DNA from: Dipteris shenzhenensis | Taxonomy: Eukaryota; Polypodiophyta; Polypodiopsida; Gleicheniales | Assembly: GCA_047967505.1 (NCBI GenBank) | Contig: CM106540.1 | Direction: 5' to 3' (one strand) | Length of the DNA stretch: 64,000 bases | Shown here: positions 1 to 9,854 of the stretch, one piece after another | Layout of the letters: the number at the start of each line of letters is the position of its first letter | How positions within the stretch are numbered: position 1 is the stretch's first letter | Position numbers and translations under genes: made by a program | Notes under the pieces: model-generated | What the model was told of the DNA's origin: nothing | Seen by the model: only the letters and a program-made list of their open reading frames with translations | The model's database searches: none

Positions 1-164
1 GCTTCTCCAACTGATAGAGTCTTTCTTTCAAGGATTCATGGTCTCCCATGCATTCCTGTATTGCTATGCGTAGACTTGGTATTACAAATTCTAGTGGGAC
101 CATAGCTTCAAGGCCGTACACCAATTTAAAATATGTGTTTCCTGTACTGACCTTGAGTGTGGTT

Positions 165-374
165 CTATATGCCCGTAAGGCTGCATTCAGTTGTATGAAC
201 ATGAAAATCAATATCCCAATTGGGAGATACAAGGATGGGTGCTGTGATTAGGTGCCACTTTAAAAGCTCAAAGGCTTGGTTGCACTCTTCGGTCCATAAG
301 AATTCCACTAAGAATGAGGTCGAGATGGGTTGTTGTACATGTTGAAGACAGACGATGTAGATATGGCACCACAA
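165..374 (-). pseudogene. Ty3/gypsy pol fragment (RT-RNase H junction)
   Basis: This 69-codon stretch reads through the end of the reverse transcriptase and the start of the RNase H domain of a Ty3/gypsy polyprotein. The visible core is FLWTEECNQAFELLKWHL followed by APILVSPNWDIDF, matching the usual F.W...C..AF..LK..L..APIL..P.....F pattern that precedes RNase H. The same segment occurs in the opposite orientation at 61720-61940 and is close to identical at DNA level, so both belong to one family. The reading frame closes soon after on both sides. It lies downstream, in minus orientation, of the gag and zinc-knuckle remnants at 423-1623, so it is the left end of one decayed element that continues beyond the window. 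Confidence 0.85.
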
Positions 375-422
375 CCTTGGCAGTGGATTTTCTTATGCAA
401 TGATTCTGGCTCTTAGGACCGG

Positions 423-461
423 GCACTCATTTTTTGTATGATTGGCCATGCAGTGTGGACA
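423..461 (-). pseudogene. Gypsy Gag zinc knuckle, short variant
   Basis: Thirteen codons on the minus strand read CPHCMANHTKNEC and are followed by PVLRAR. This is a nucleic-acid-binding knuckle of the Gag type, but with CX2CX3HX4C spacing, one residue shorter than the usual CX2CX4HX4C. The same spacing recurs at 7515-7553 and 12966-13004. It is in the same frame as the RNase H fragment at 165-374, with a stop codon between them. The gag core lies upstream at 977-1623. Confidence 0.6.
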
Positions 462-613
462 CCAGAAATTTTCTCACCATGGATATGTCTGAGGTGGTGG
501 CTGAGACAAGTGAAGTTTTTGTTCCATGGCCTACATCATGTCTTCTTTCAGCTTCATGGTCATGGCCTCTAGGCGCGATCTTCATTTGATGTTTCGGCAG
601 TGAACTTTGATTT

Positions 614-1023
614 GCATCGATATCCCCATCATTATCGCGATGGCATCCAGCCATGTTGTGGCATGGAGTTAAAGGGAGTGATTGAATCTCAAGGGGGATT
701 CACGGTAGAGGATTGTTGGGGGCGGTGGTTGCAAAGCACTTGTATGTGGATATGGCGAGCGTTGGAGTCGGAGGCATTAGCCGAAACGTAGCTACATGCA
801 AATTGGGTGAGATTTGCAAAGGGTGTCTCTACTGCAAGTGCGGATGTGGATGTAGTTTTGTTGGGAGGGTTAGAGTGGTGTTAGGTTGTGGAGGGACCAT
901 CGTGTTAATAATGTGCCTAATATTGCCCTACGTGTGTAGGGAAATGTGCCGATGCAGGCAAATCATTAATCGGAGGTCACGACGTGAAGATACGAGCAAA
1001 TTTATGTGAAACAAGGCCTGCAC
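614..1023. repeat. Direct repeat, copy 1 (410 bp)
   Basis: This block is repeated almost base for base at 1605-2015 in the same orientation, about 991 bp away. The right-hand copy is continuous with the gypsy leader (2016-3384), whereas this copy is embedded between the gag core and the zinc knuckle. It is therefore a secondary duplication of leader sequence into the gag region. No protein is supported in it; ORFs here simply reflect low stop density. Confidence 0.9.
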
Positions 1024-1623
1024 TAGATCTGCCGTCATCACTGCTAGTGTCAGAGTCGATCACGCCATCCTTGATGTCAATGGCTGCCGCATGAGCAGCA
1101 CTGAACATTTCATGGCTGCTAATCTTTTTCATATCCTTTTGAATTTTCTTTCTTAGTCCTGCAATGAACCATGCCGTGAGGTACTTTGCATCTGGGCGTG
1201 GGTCACATTTGGCGATTAATCTTTTCATCTTGCCCAAATACATGTGTACATCTTCTCGACGGCCTTGTTCGATCTTACTTAGTTGGAGAGCGGGATCATC
1301 GTGTAGCCTCTCCGTTTGAAAGCATCTTTTAAATTCTATTTGAAGTAGGTCCCATGTGGCTTGCTCTTCTACTAGAATGTCTAGGTAACATTCAAAGACT
1401 TCATCAGTTAAGGCCATGGGAAACCAAGCCACCTTGGTTTCATGGGATTGATCTCCACCTGCTCGGCATGCGGCATCAAAATGCTAGAGGAATCAGGCTG
1501 GACCTCCCCTTCCATTATATATGGGAAGTTGGAGTTTTCCCAAGGGGCACCTTCCTTGAGTGTTATTATTTCTTCGATCAAAGAAATTGCCAGCCTCTGC
1601 ATCGAGATCGATATCCCCATCAT
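977..1623 (-). pseudogene. Ty3/gypsy gag core, frameshifted
   Basis: Two overlapping minus-strand frames (1623-1408 and 1432-977) together give a retrotransposon Gag capsid-like region. The downstream frame contains AWFPMALTDE, then WDLLQIEFKRCF, LQLSKIEQGRREDVHMYLG and AWFIAGLRKKIQKDM, the arrangement of the plant Retrotrans_gag domain (a W..L...F..F segment followed by a helix-rich region). The upstream frame supplies an acidic N-terminal part ending EINPMKPRWLGFPW, so a one-base shift separates the two near 1410-1430. The final residues of the downstream frame run into direct repeat 1. No intact Gag can be made from this copy. It belongs to the minus-strand gypsy element whose LTR is at 3405-4861. 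Confidence 0.75.
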
Positions 1624-2015
1624 TATCGCGATGGCATCCAGCCATGTTGTGGCATGGAGTTAAAGGGAGTGATTGAATCTCAAGGGGGATTCACGGTAGA
1701 GGATTGTTGGGGGCGGTGGTTGCAATGCACTTGTATGTGGATATGGCGAGCGTTGGAGTCGGAGGCATTAGCCGGGAACGTAGCTACATGCAAATTGGGT
1801 GAGATTTGCAAAGGGTGTCTCTACTGCAAGTGCGGATGTGGATGTAGTTTTGTTGGGAGGGTTAGAGTGGTGTTAGGTTGTGGAGGGACCATCGTGTTAA
1901 TAATGTGCCTAATATTGCCCTACGTGTGTAGGGAAATGTGCCGATGCAAGCGAATCATTAATCGGAGGTCACGACGTGAAGATAAGAGCAAATTTATGTG
2001 AAACAAGGCCTGCAC
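1605..2015. repeat. Direct repeat, copy 2 (411 bp)
   Basis: Near-identical partner of 614-1023. This copy continues without a break into the leader of the minus-strand gypsy element and is homologous, in inverted orientation, to about 57840-58010. That identifies it as the ancestral position. Differences from copy 1 are a handful of substitutions, so the duplication is relatively young. Confidence 0.9.
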
Positions 2016-3384
2016 GGGGGCACAAATGAGGAAGAGCTATGGATGCCAAAATGGTGTACAATGGGCTAGAAAAATGCCCCGTAGCATGGTGTTTTTGTGT
2101 GTGAAATTTTGGTTCAAACGGGGTCCAGTTTGGGTCCCAAATGGGTGCGATACGAAGTGTTGAAGTAGGGGTAAAATTGGCCTTTTTGGGGAGGGGTCTT
2201 AAGGGTGGTATGAATGGACTTTAAGTCCAACTGAGGGGTTTGAACCAAGTTAATTCTAGTTATAATAAGTAGCCTATATCCTCCTCAATTATTGTAATTG
2301 GGAGGTTAATCTAACTAGTTTCACTAACTACAGTTAGTTAATAATTGAAGGCTAGTTAAACTAACCTAGCTGTTAGTAACTAATCTAGGGTTAGATTGAG
2401 GGTTAGGTTAGGTTATTTTTAAATTTTAAATTTAATTTAGGAATAATTAAAAATTTTATGGGGCTGGGGGGGTTTTGCGGGGCGGCGCGGGGGGGGTTTG
2501 TGTAGCGGCGGTGGGGTGGGTGGAAGGGAGGGTAGAGGGGAGGGGAGGGTGGAGGGGAGGGGGAGCATGGGGGGTGGTGGAGAGCACGGGCGCAGGGCAA
2601 GCAGGTGGTAGGGAGGGTAGAGGGGAGGGGAGGGGAGGGTGGAGGGGAGGGGGAGCATGGGGGGTAGTGGAGAGTGCGGCGGGCGGGTGGTGGAGGGCAC
2701 AGGCACAGGCGTAGGGCAGGTGGGCACCACCGCAAGCGAGCGCTGCAAGCACCGCCATGGGTTGCTAGTGCTTGAGTCCTTAAGGGCCTTAAGCCCTTGT
2801 GGGCTTGAAGTAACTTACCATCTGAGGATGGGAGTAGGGTGGTGGTCGACGATGGAGAGGGAGGAGTGTCTTGCGTAGGGCTTGGAATGGGGAAGAGGAT
2901 GGAGGCAAGTTGTGAAAGAAAAACTATGAGATTCCCGTGCTCTTTTATAGGGAAGGAGGGGGAGCTGTGGATTTAGTCAAACACGTGCACCTTTGAATTT
3001 GTCCAAGTTTGACTAGGGAGGTGGTTTTACTTTTTCTTTTGGGTTATGGCATTTAGAACCTTTAATCATCGATTGCCCATAACTTTTGGTGGTTGTGTCG
3101 AAATGTGCTTCCGTAAAAAGTAGAAATGTTCAAAATTTCAAGCTCTATACTCTAACAACCAGCACATGGTTTGATTTATTCCTTAAGGTGCCGTTCTTCC
3201 AAAAAACATGCATTTTCCTAAACCGATAACGAAGAATTTCAGCTAGGAAATTTATTTATTTTTAACTTGAGTTGGAAAAATTTTAGCTCTCCTAGCTCTT
3301 GAGTGATATGTTAATGAAAGTTCGAAGTAGTTTGTTTTTTTACACTTACTTGCGTATGTTTACTCGTTACTTGAGATGCTAGTC
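2016..3384 (-). mobile_element. Gypsy untranslated leader
   Basis: Non-coding sequence between the gypsy LTR and gag. It contains a G-rich (C-rich on the sense strand) tract at about 2461-2670 built from GGGGAGG-type units, then an AT-rich part with repeated GTTAG motifs (2290-2430), then a part homologous in inverted orientation to 57330-58020. The shared order of C-rich tract, CTAACC-rich part and conserved block in two elements identifies it as a real leader. The proline-rich or glycine-rich ORFs in the G-rich tract are compositional artefacts. Confidence 0.6.
2813..2950 (-). promoter_or_regulatory. TATA box and ATG fused to a splice donor
   Basis: On the minus strand CTATAAAAG (2950-2942) is followed by a pyrimidine-rich stretch and, 129 bp from the TATA box, by ATG (2821-2819) directly joined to GTAAGT (2818-2813). 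This resembles the start of a plant gene whose first exon ends right after the start codon. It lies inside the leader of a gypsy element. It may be a captured host promoter or first exon, an internal element promoter, or chance. No downstream exon was recognised. Confidence 0.35.
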
Positions 3385-3404
3385 TACTCGGCAGCAGCGC
3401 CAAA
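3385..3404 (-). other. Primer-binding-site-like sequence
   Basis: The minus strand reads TTTGGCGCTGCTGCCGAGTA directly after the LTR end ...GCCAACA. Many plant gypsy elements carry TGGCGCC-type primer sites followed by GTTGCCGGGG, which this resembles with several substitutions. It supports reading 3405-4861 as a 5' LTR on the minus strand. Confidence 0.5.
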
Positions 3405-3654
3405 TGTTGGCTCTTTCCCATGGTTTCCGTAGGAAGAGCAAGGTTTTCTCAGTATGCAGGGTTCAGAGGCTTTTTGTCTTCACCTATAGATATATCGGGG
3501 TTGTCGTTTGTAGTATACGTGTAGCTTAGGACCTCGAGTCGTATTCCGATGAGAGATGTAGGCTTAAGTGTGGTAAGCAAACATAGTGCATGCATGTGTA
3601 AAAGGAACGTGTATCATCATGGTTGAGGTAATGAAGGCTTTCGCCTTCATTGGG

Positions 3655-3815
3655 GGTTGCAGGGTTTAGGAGAAGTTTAAGGGTTAGAAGGAGGTTCCAA
3701 AGTTTAGAAGGAGGCTCCAAGGTTTAGACAGAGGTTCCATAGTTTAGAAGAGGTTCTAGGGTTAGAAGGAGGTTCCAAGGTTTAGAAGGTGGTTCCACAG
3801 TTTAGAAGAGGTTCA
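3655..3815. repeat. Tandem repeat of GGTTCCAAGGTTTAGAAG type
   Basis: Units of roughly 20-30 bp of the form AGGTTCCAAGGTTTAGAAGG recur with point changes (for example ...TTCCATAGTTTAGAAG, ...TTCCACAGTTTAGAAG). The tract lies in the R-U5 part of the gypsy LTR. ORFs across it are not credible genes. Confidence 0.8.
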
Positions 3816-3944
3816 AAGGTTCAAGGTAGAGTACATGTTAGAGAACTCATGTCCCTTGTAGATCATGGAGGTTAAGGGTTGAGGAACTAAGGGTTTATGG
3901 GGAGCATAGGAGTGGGAGGGGAAGGAGGTGTAAGAGCATGGATG

Positions 3945-4145
3945 AATGAAGAGAGAGGAGGGAGGAGGAGGAGGAGGAGGAGGAGGAGGGAGGAGGAGGA
4001 GGAGGAGGAGGGAGGAGGAGAAGGGAGGAGGAGGGAGGTGGAGGAGGAAGAGGGAGGAGGAGGAGGAGGAGGGAGGAGGAGGAGGAGGAAGAGGGAGGAG
4101 GAGGAAGAGGGAGGAGGAGGAGGGAGGAGGAGAGGGAGAGGATGG
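3945..4145. repeat. GGA/GAG trinucleotide-rich tract
   Basis: About 200 bp of almost pure purine made of GGA, GAG and AGGG units with interspersed AAG. It yields long Glu/Arg/Gly-rich or Ser/Leu/Pro-rich ORFs in several frames, which I treat as compositional artefacts. The tract sits inside the gypsy LTR. Confidence 0.9.
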
Positions 4146-4334
4146 GTTGCAAGGTTGGAGGAGAGGGGAGGAGGAGTTGCAACGTTAGGACATGCTTTTG
4201 GATGTGGAGTGCAAGGAAGCATGGACACTTGAGACAATTTCTTGGAATACCAAAGTGGAACTCAACACAATGCCCCAAAGAGTGTGGGCTTCATTCCATT
4301 ATGGGGTATTTATACAAGTTGGAGAGCTTCTCTC

Positions 4335-4755
4335 TCTGCATGTAGGAATTGTAAGACATTCTCTCTCTACATGTAGAACTTGCACGTAGGAGTTGCATGT
4401 AGAACTTGCATGTAGGAGTTGCATGTAGAACTAGCATGTAGAAGTTGCATTTAGGAGTTACATATAGAACTCACATGTAGGAGTTGCATGTAGAAATCGC
4501 ATGTAGGAGTTGCATGTAGGAGTTGCATGTAGAACTCGCAGGTAGGAGTTACATGTAGGAGTTGCATGTAGGAGTTGCATGTAGAACTCGCATGTAGGAG
4601 TTGCATGTAGAACTCACATGTAGGAGTTGCATGTAGAACTCGCATGTAGGAGTCGCATGTAGGAGTTACATGTAGAACTCACATGTACGAGTTGCATGTA
4701 GAACTCGCATGTAGGAGTTGCATGTAGAACTTGCATGTAGAACATGCAAGTTGGA
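4335..4755. repeat. 24-26 bp minisatellite in the LTR U3
   Basis: At least fifteen units of the form GGAGTTGCATGTAGAACT, alternating with GTAGGAGTTGCAT, run head to tail. Variation is mainly T/C in CTCGCATG versus CTTGCATG. The array ends close to the LTR start and lies upstream of the TATA box at 4307-4314. In the right-hand relative only its first unit survives (about 56163-56189). Confidence 0.92.
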
Positions 4756-5339
4756 TTTCTAAGAGGGATTATTTCTAGCCTTATGCAAGTACAAGCGGAG
4801 CTTTGCCGCTACTCTACACACATTCTATTCTACCTAAGTCCATGTTGGCACATAGACAACATCACTTGTCTTCCTTAGATATCTACCCATTGCACAAGTC
4901 TTCAAGCTTAATTTGGAGATTTACTAGTAGAGTTGTAGGACAAGAAAGAGGGAGGAATGTGGATGAAAAAGTAGAAAAACTGTTTTTTTTGGTTGGAAAG
5001 CCATTTTGAAGCATTTGAAGCTTTTTTTTCATGCTTTTTAGTATGTTGAGTCAGTAGGAAGATAGTTTGAAAGATTGCTAAGGACTGTATGATGTCAAAA
5101 CTCACAAAAAACAACCAAGAATGAAGAATAAAGCTAAATTTCGAAGTTGTTTTGTGTTTTAACACTCACCTCTCAAGGAATCTTGCATTTTGGCATTCAA
5201 ATGCTGTTTTTCTTTCAAGTTTTTTTCATTAAGTAGGTAGATTAGGTAGTTTAGCATCCCCCCATCACAAAAAAAACATGAACAGAAACTTCTAAATCTT
5301 CACAAATCATCAAAAACTAGTCAACAAAATACGTGTTCC

Positions 5340-5725
5340 TATCCCCATGGGTCGGCACGATAGCACTATCCTATCACCAATGTCATAACCGTATCCCGTC
5401 GATCAAACTTGCATTGACCCGATGCCATAACCGTATCCCGTTGGTCAAACTTGCACTGACCCGTTGCCATAGCGCTATCCCGCTAACTTGATATCCTACC
5501 AGTCATTGCCATAGCTCTATCCCACCAACCTGACAAATGTCAGTACCTAACCCGCCGCCCTAATTAAATACTGTTAATCAGCTATCCCTCCGATCAAACT
5601 TGTGTCGACCCAGTGCCATAAGGCTATCCCGTCAGTCATCGCCATAGCTCTATCCCATTGGACATTGCCTTAACTCTATCCCACTGACTTGCTATCCCGC
5701 TGATTGTCACCATAGAGTCTATACC
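5340..5725. repeat. Degenerate tandem repeat, CCATAACCGTATCCCG type
   Basis: A unit of the form TGCCATAACCGTATCCCG followed by GTCAAACTTGCAYTGACCC recurs at about 5380, 5423, 5465, 5505, 5610 and 5640 with increasing decay; the clearest spacing is about 40-52 bp. The tract lies just upstream of the plus-strand gypsy gag at 5796. It may be leader or LTR sequence of that element. Confidence 0.6.
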
Positions 5726-5795
5726 GCCCCTTAACCCTGCGTTGAGGCAGACAACCTAAAATTGAGGCCTCCACTGTACCAATGAACACCTGATC

Positions 5796-7760
5796 TTGAT
5801 ATCACGAAGAGTCCTACAAGATCACCTTGAGCCTAAAGATAATGCCTCAAATACCATCTTGTCCACCTCCATACCTACCTTGGCATCCTTAGGGTCAGTA
5901 AGCTCAAAAGTCGGTTCTCACTCATTACAACAACCACCATCAACTGAATTATCCAGATCAGGAGAGTCCATGAGTCAAGATAGAGACATGGGTGAACTCT
6001 CTAATGTTAGAGTCTTAGGGGCTCTAAACTCCATTCCCACTGATCTCCACTCTCCTACCCCATCTATAGTAGCAACTACATTAAGGGAAGCCTTTTCCAA
6101 TATCATGGGAAGGTTTGGATTGACAGAACCAGTAGAGTGGCTAAGCCCATTTGCTGGATAGCAGACTAGGGCAATGTCAGAGGCTCAACAAATGCTGACC
6201 CAACCACTGATGTCAGAAGCCATACTCAGGGGGCCAAGTCCCACCATACCTAATGGTAATCAACGCCATCATACTAATTCTTTGATGAAAGACAATCCTA
6301 TGGGGAGGGATTTAGACACACATTCCCACCAGAGGCCCAAAATTTAGAGCAAAGGGGTTACAGGAGTAACCCCGAAGGTCAACAGTTAAGACCCTTCACC
6401 TCAGAATCCCCTATGATGCCTCCTTGGCAACAAAACATGGGAGATATTCCCTACCCAACAAGTGTCCCTTACAGGCCTTTGCCTATAGGGAACATACCAC
6501 TCACTAGAGGACCTCCAGTCCACCAACCTGTTAGGCCCAAACCCAAGTCACAATGCAAATGCCTAGTGGTTTTGGATCCTCCCATCCCAACCTTGTGCCA
6601 TCAAATCCATGGAGCCCTTCATCAGGACCACCAATGTATGGGATATCACCCACCATTCCTCCACAACCTCCCATTGTATCACAAACGGTCCTTACAGATG
6701 AAGCTATGAGAATCCTAGTGCAAGCACTAGGAGGGGGGGCTGCTGCTCCACCACCAATGTTTCTAGGAAGGGATACCAACCCTTCAAGGAGCAAGCCTAT
6801 TACAATATCTAAGCTAATCACCAAGGTTGTAGGAGAAGGAGACCTAGTCTCCCATGTTGAGAGGTTTGAACAAATCTGTGACACCTTTGGTGATATCGGG
6901 GATCTAGACAAGGTCAATGCTTTTAGCTTGAGTAGGTTGGACAATGGTTAAGAGTATTAAACCCTGAGGAGAAAATAAATTGGGACACATTGCGTAGATC
7001 TTTCATTCTAGGTAGAGTAGGGTTTGCCCCCAGTGGTCCCAAGTTGAACCCAATTAACCAGCTTTATGAGGTGAAGTAGGACATTGAGTCCCTAAGAGAC
7101 TATATCACTAGGATTAAACATCTAAAATTACGATGTGAACCCCATGAGAGGATGAGTGATGTGCAACTTCTACCATGCTTCCTCATAGGGCTACGAGATG
7201 CCAAGCTGCATGATCATTTGTTTGCTATGAATCCCACATCATTTGAGCTATGCAGCAAGATGGTGAGACACCTAGGGGATAACATGAGGGAGATGCCCCA
7301 AAAGGATAGATCCTTATCTTCCTTTGATATGTCCCAAATGGCATAGGCTTCAACCTCAGAAGCAACTAGGGATGCAAGCATTATGCCCAAGATGCTCCAC
7401 ATGAAAGAGTTGGCCACAAAACAATTATACAAGTTGAGCCAACAATGGAATATAGAAGCACCAAAAGATGCTCCTAGCAACCCCCATCTTTTTCCACAAA
7501 GAGATAACATATGGTGTGGGGTATGCACTGGAAATCATCCCACTAAGGAATGCCCTCGTCTTAGAGCCATGCCAACACACTACTGTTCCCATTGTGTTCG
7601 TTGGGGAAATCATGACACATGCCAATGTCATTATTCTAGGGTGATTCCTCAACTCATTATCAACAAAGGCTGCATCTACCATTGCATGCACCGCCCAATC
7701 CATCCAATCAGGCACAATGGGAATACAAGAAGCCACATCAATAAATCAAGGGCAATTTAG
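5796..7760 (+). pseudogene. Ty3/gypsy gag region, plus strand, broken
   Basis: Several frames join into one Gag-like polyprotein. 5796-6161 is a Ser/Thr-rich N-terminal part. 6413-6951 is Pro-rich and leads into FLGRDTNPSRSKPITISK and HVERFEQICDTFGDI, a capsid-like region. After a frameshift near 6950 the sequence continues as INWDTLRRSFILGR and LRDYITRIKHLKLRC, followed at 7152-7346 by LPCFLIGLRDAKLHD. The part at 7383-7760 carries a knuckle CGVCTGNHPTKEC and a second Cys/His cluster. In-frame stops near 7078 and 7345 and the shift make it non-functional. The copia-A element separates it from its continuation at 12939. Confidence 0.75.
7515..7553 (+). pseudogene. Gypsy Gag zinc knuckle, short variant
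   Basis: The plus strand encodes W-CGVCTGNHPTKEC-P, a CX2CX3HX4C knuckle one residue shorter than the canonical form. It is followed by YCSHCVRWGNHDTC, a second, irregular Cys/His cluster. Compare the minus-strand copy at 423-461. Confidence 0.65.
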
Positions 7761-7914
7761 GGCTCAAAATATTCCATTACCCTCGCCATCAATACTGGGA
7801 TCTCAACGACCACCACCATGAATTACTCCCTTGAATCAAGTATTGGTGGAAGAGCTACCTATTGATTGGGGAGACCCCAAACCTACCTACAATAGACACA
7901 ACTATCCCCAAAAT

Positions 7915-8748
7915 GGTGACAATGCAAATTGGTCTAGCATTATAAGTCACTACATTATACAAGGTTTGTATACTGCTCATGTTGTCACAATAAATGACAA
8001 CTGGCCCATCTGTAGACTGATGCATATCATAAAGTAGCTTATGCAACCAAGCTACCTCACATGTAGCCATTGCTGCACCCCTGTACTCAGCCTTTGTGCT
8101 CGACAAGGCAACTATAGGCTATTTCTTGCTGCTCCAAGTGACTGCAGCACTCCTAAAAGAGAACACATATCCACTAGTAGATCGCCTATCAGAAATACTA
8201 CTAGCCCAATCAGCATCAGTGTATCCATGCAACTGTATCTGAACCCCAGCCTCATAAAATAGTCCATACTGCAATGTGGACTTCACATACCTAAGTATGC
8301 ATCTAGCTGCATCCAAATGCGATTTCCTTAGAGCCTGCATAAAATGACTTACCAATCCAACAACATAGCTCAAATCTGGCCTGGTAATAGTCATATAAAT
8401 CAAACTTCCTACTATGTGTCTGTACATAGTAGGGTCTTCCAGAAGCTCACCTACATCTGCGCTCAACTTCACATTTTGCTCCAAAGGAAATGAAATAGGC
8501 TTATAGCCTGTCATCCCATATTTGGACAGCATGTCCAATCCATATTGCCTCTGCAAGAGCTGTATCCCACTTGGTGATCTAATCACCTCAATGCCCAAGA
8601 AATAACGCAGCTCTCCCAAATCCTTCATCTCAAACTTCTGCTTCATTAGCATTTTCACATGAAGGATATCTTTATCACTATCACATGTGATGATCAAATC
8701 ATCAACATAAATGACAAGCAGAATAATACCTTCCTCTGTTTTTCTCAC
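7915..8748 (-). pseudogene. Copia-A RT C-terminus and RNase H
   Basis: 8748-8119 encodes 209 residues containing the catalytic YVDD box in VIYVDDLIITCDSDKD (residues 13-28), then YFLGIEVIRS, the RT C-terminus, and the RNase H start with YTDADWASSISDRRSTSGY. The next frame (8106-7915) continues with MSSTKAEYRGAAMATCE and VIYCDNMSSI, keeping the RNase H Glu and Asp positions. A frameshift or stop near 8110 separates them. After YNVVTYNAR the family pattern is lost and the frame runs into unrelated sequence, which marks the truncation. Confidence 0.9.
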
Positions 8749-8799
8749 ATAAAGTCAGAAATCTGCCTTGGAAATCTGAAAGCCAATAGTGACAATATA

Positions 8800-9812
8800 C
8801 TATCCTATCTTGTCAGACCATGCTCTAGGTACTTGCTTCAAGCCATACAAGGCTTTCTTCAACCTGCAAACGAACTCAGGATGAATAGCATGAACATAAC
8901 CTAGTGGCTGCTCCATAAAGACCTCTTCTTGCAAATCACCATGCAAGAAGGCATTCTTTACATCCATCTGATGTAAAGACCATCCCTTTGATGCAGCCAT
9001 AGCAATGACTGCTCTTATGGTTGCCATCCTTGCAACCGGACTGAATGTTTCTTCATAATCAATGCCATATGTCTGTGCGTACCCCTTGACAACTAATCTT
9101 GCCTTGTATCTATTCACCGAACCATCTGCATTGTGCTTCACCTTATAAACCCACTTACAGCCAATTGCATTCTTGTCTTTAGGCAAAGGCACCAATTCCC
9201 ATGTAGCATTTGCTTCCAAGCATCCATTTCTTCATCCATGGCTTTCTCCCATTTTTCTCTTCCCATGGCTTGCTCAAAAGAGGTGGGTTCTGGTTCCTGT
9301 ATCACTTTGACCATATAGGCATAGTGAATGGCTGTAAATCCATCATATTTCAGCCTATCCACAGGGTACCTAGCTTTGGTAGACCTGCGCAAAATAGGCT
9401 CACTTCCAGGTGCTCTAAAAGCATCCTTGATCTTCCTTACTCCAGGTGTAACAACAGAAGGGATACCCAACTCATCATCAATGCTCTGTTGTTCTGAGCC
9501 ACTGGATTCACCATCCACATAAGAGTGACCTGCATTCACATCAAACATGGGCTGATCTACCTTCTCTTTTCCTTTTCGTGATACCTGCATACCAGTATCT
9601 GCATTGCTTTGAGGAGATTCTTCTGATCTCAATCTGCCTATCCATGGTGAAGTATGTGAATCACTGCTAGAGGACATTGTAGGTCCACTAATATTTTGTG
9701 ATTGCTGCTGTGAGTTCTGCGCAACATTACCATTTTGTGCATCTATATCATCAATCACATTTACTGGTTTATACCAGCTGCTCATCTCATAAAAAACAAC
9801 ATCTCTGCTCAC
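8800..9812 (-). pseudogene. Copia-A pol linker and RT N-terminal half
   Basis: 9812-9138 is the variable linker after integrase, beginning SRDVVFYE, Ser/Asp-rich, and ending in [21 protein letters not shown], the usual lead-in to the copia reverse transcriptase. 9219-8800 continues with [76 protein letters not shown] and [15 protein letters not shown], all standard motifs of the RVT_2 domain. The frames overlap out of phase near 9140-9219, and a further break near 8790 precedes the YVDD segment. Confidence 0.9.
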
Positions 9813-9854
9813 TGTAAACTTACGAGTAGAAGGGTTATCGCATCTATACCCTTT

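Larger units (their letters stand above)
3405..4861 (-). mobile_element. Gypsy 5' LTR (about 1.46 kb)
   Basis: On the minus strand the block begins TGTTGTCTATGTGCC at 4861 and ends GAGCCAACA at 3405, next to a primer-site-like sequence. A canonical TATA box, TATAAATA, lies at 4314-4307, so U3 is about 4861-4315 and contains the 24-26 bp minisatellite. R-U5 contains a GGA-rich tract and a second tandem repeat. The terminal 120 bp (about 4740-4861) recurs in inverted orientation at 56050-56190, and a shorter piece recurs at 34385-34440. The 5' boundary is inferred from TG and the repeat comparison. No second full LTR is present for comparison. Confidence 0.6.

Noticed and set aside
2290-2430. 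GTTAGGTTAGG stretches as interstitial telomere repeats (also 57350-57500)
   Set aside because: The repeats are irregular, lack the plant TTTAGGG unit and occur at matching places in two copies of one gypsy leader, so they are element sequence.
2403-2758. Proline-rich and glycine-rich ORFs of about 100 aa
   Set aside because: Low-complexity G/C-rich leader tract; overlapping open frames on the same strand show that composition, not selection, keeps them open.
3887-4278. Long ORFs rich in Glu/Arg/Gly (plus) and Ser/Leu/Pro (minus)
   Set aside because: They arise from the GGA/GAG trinucleotide tract in the gypsy LTR; open in several frames at once and without any domain.
4335-4755. Possible CRISPR-like array
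   Set aside because: Units are contiguous minisatellite copies without unique spacers, in a plant retrotransposon LTR.
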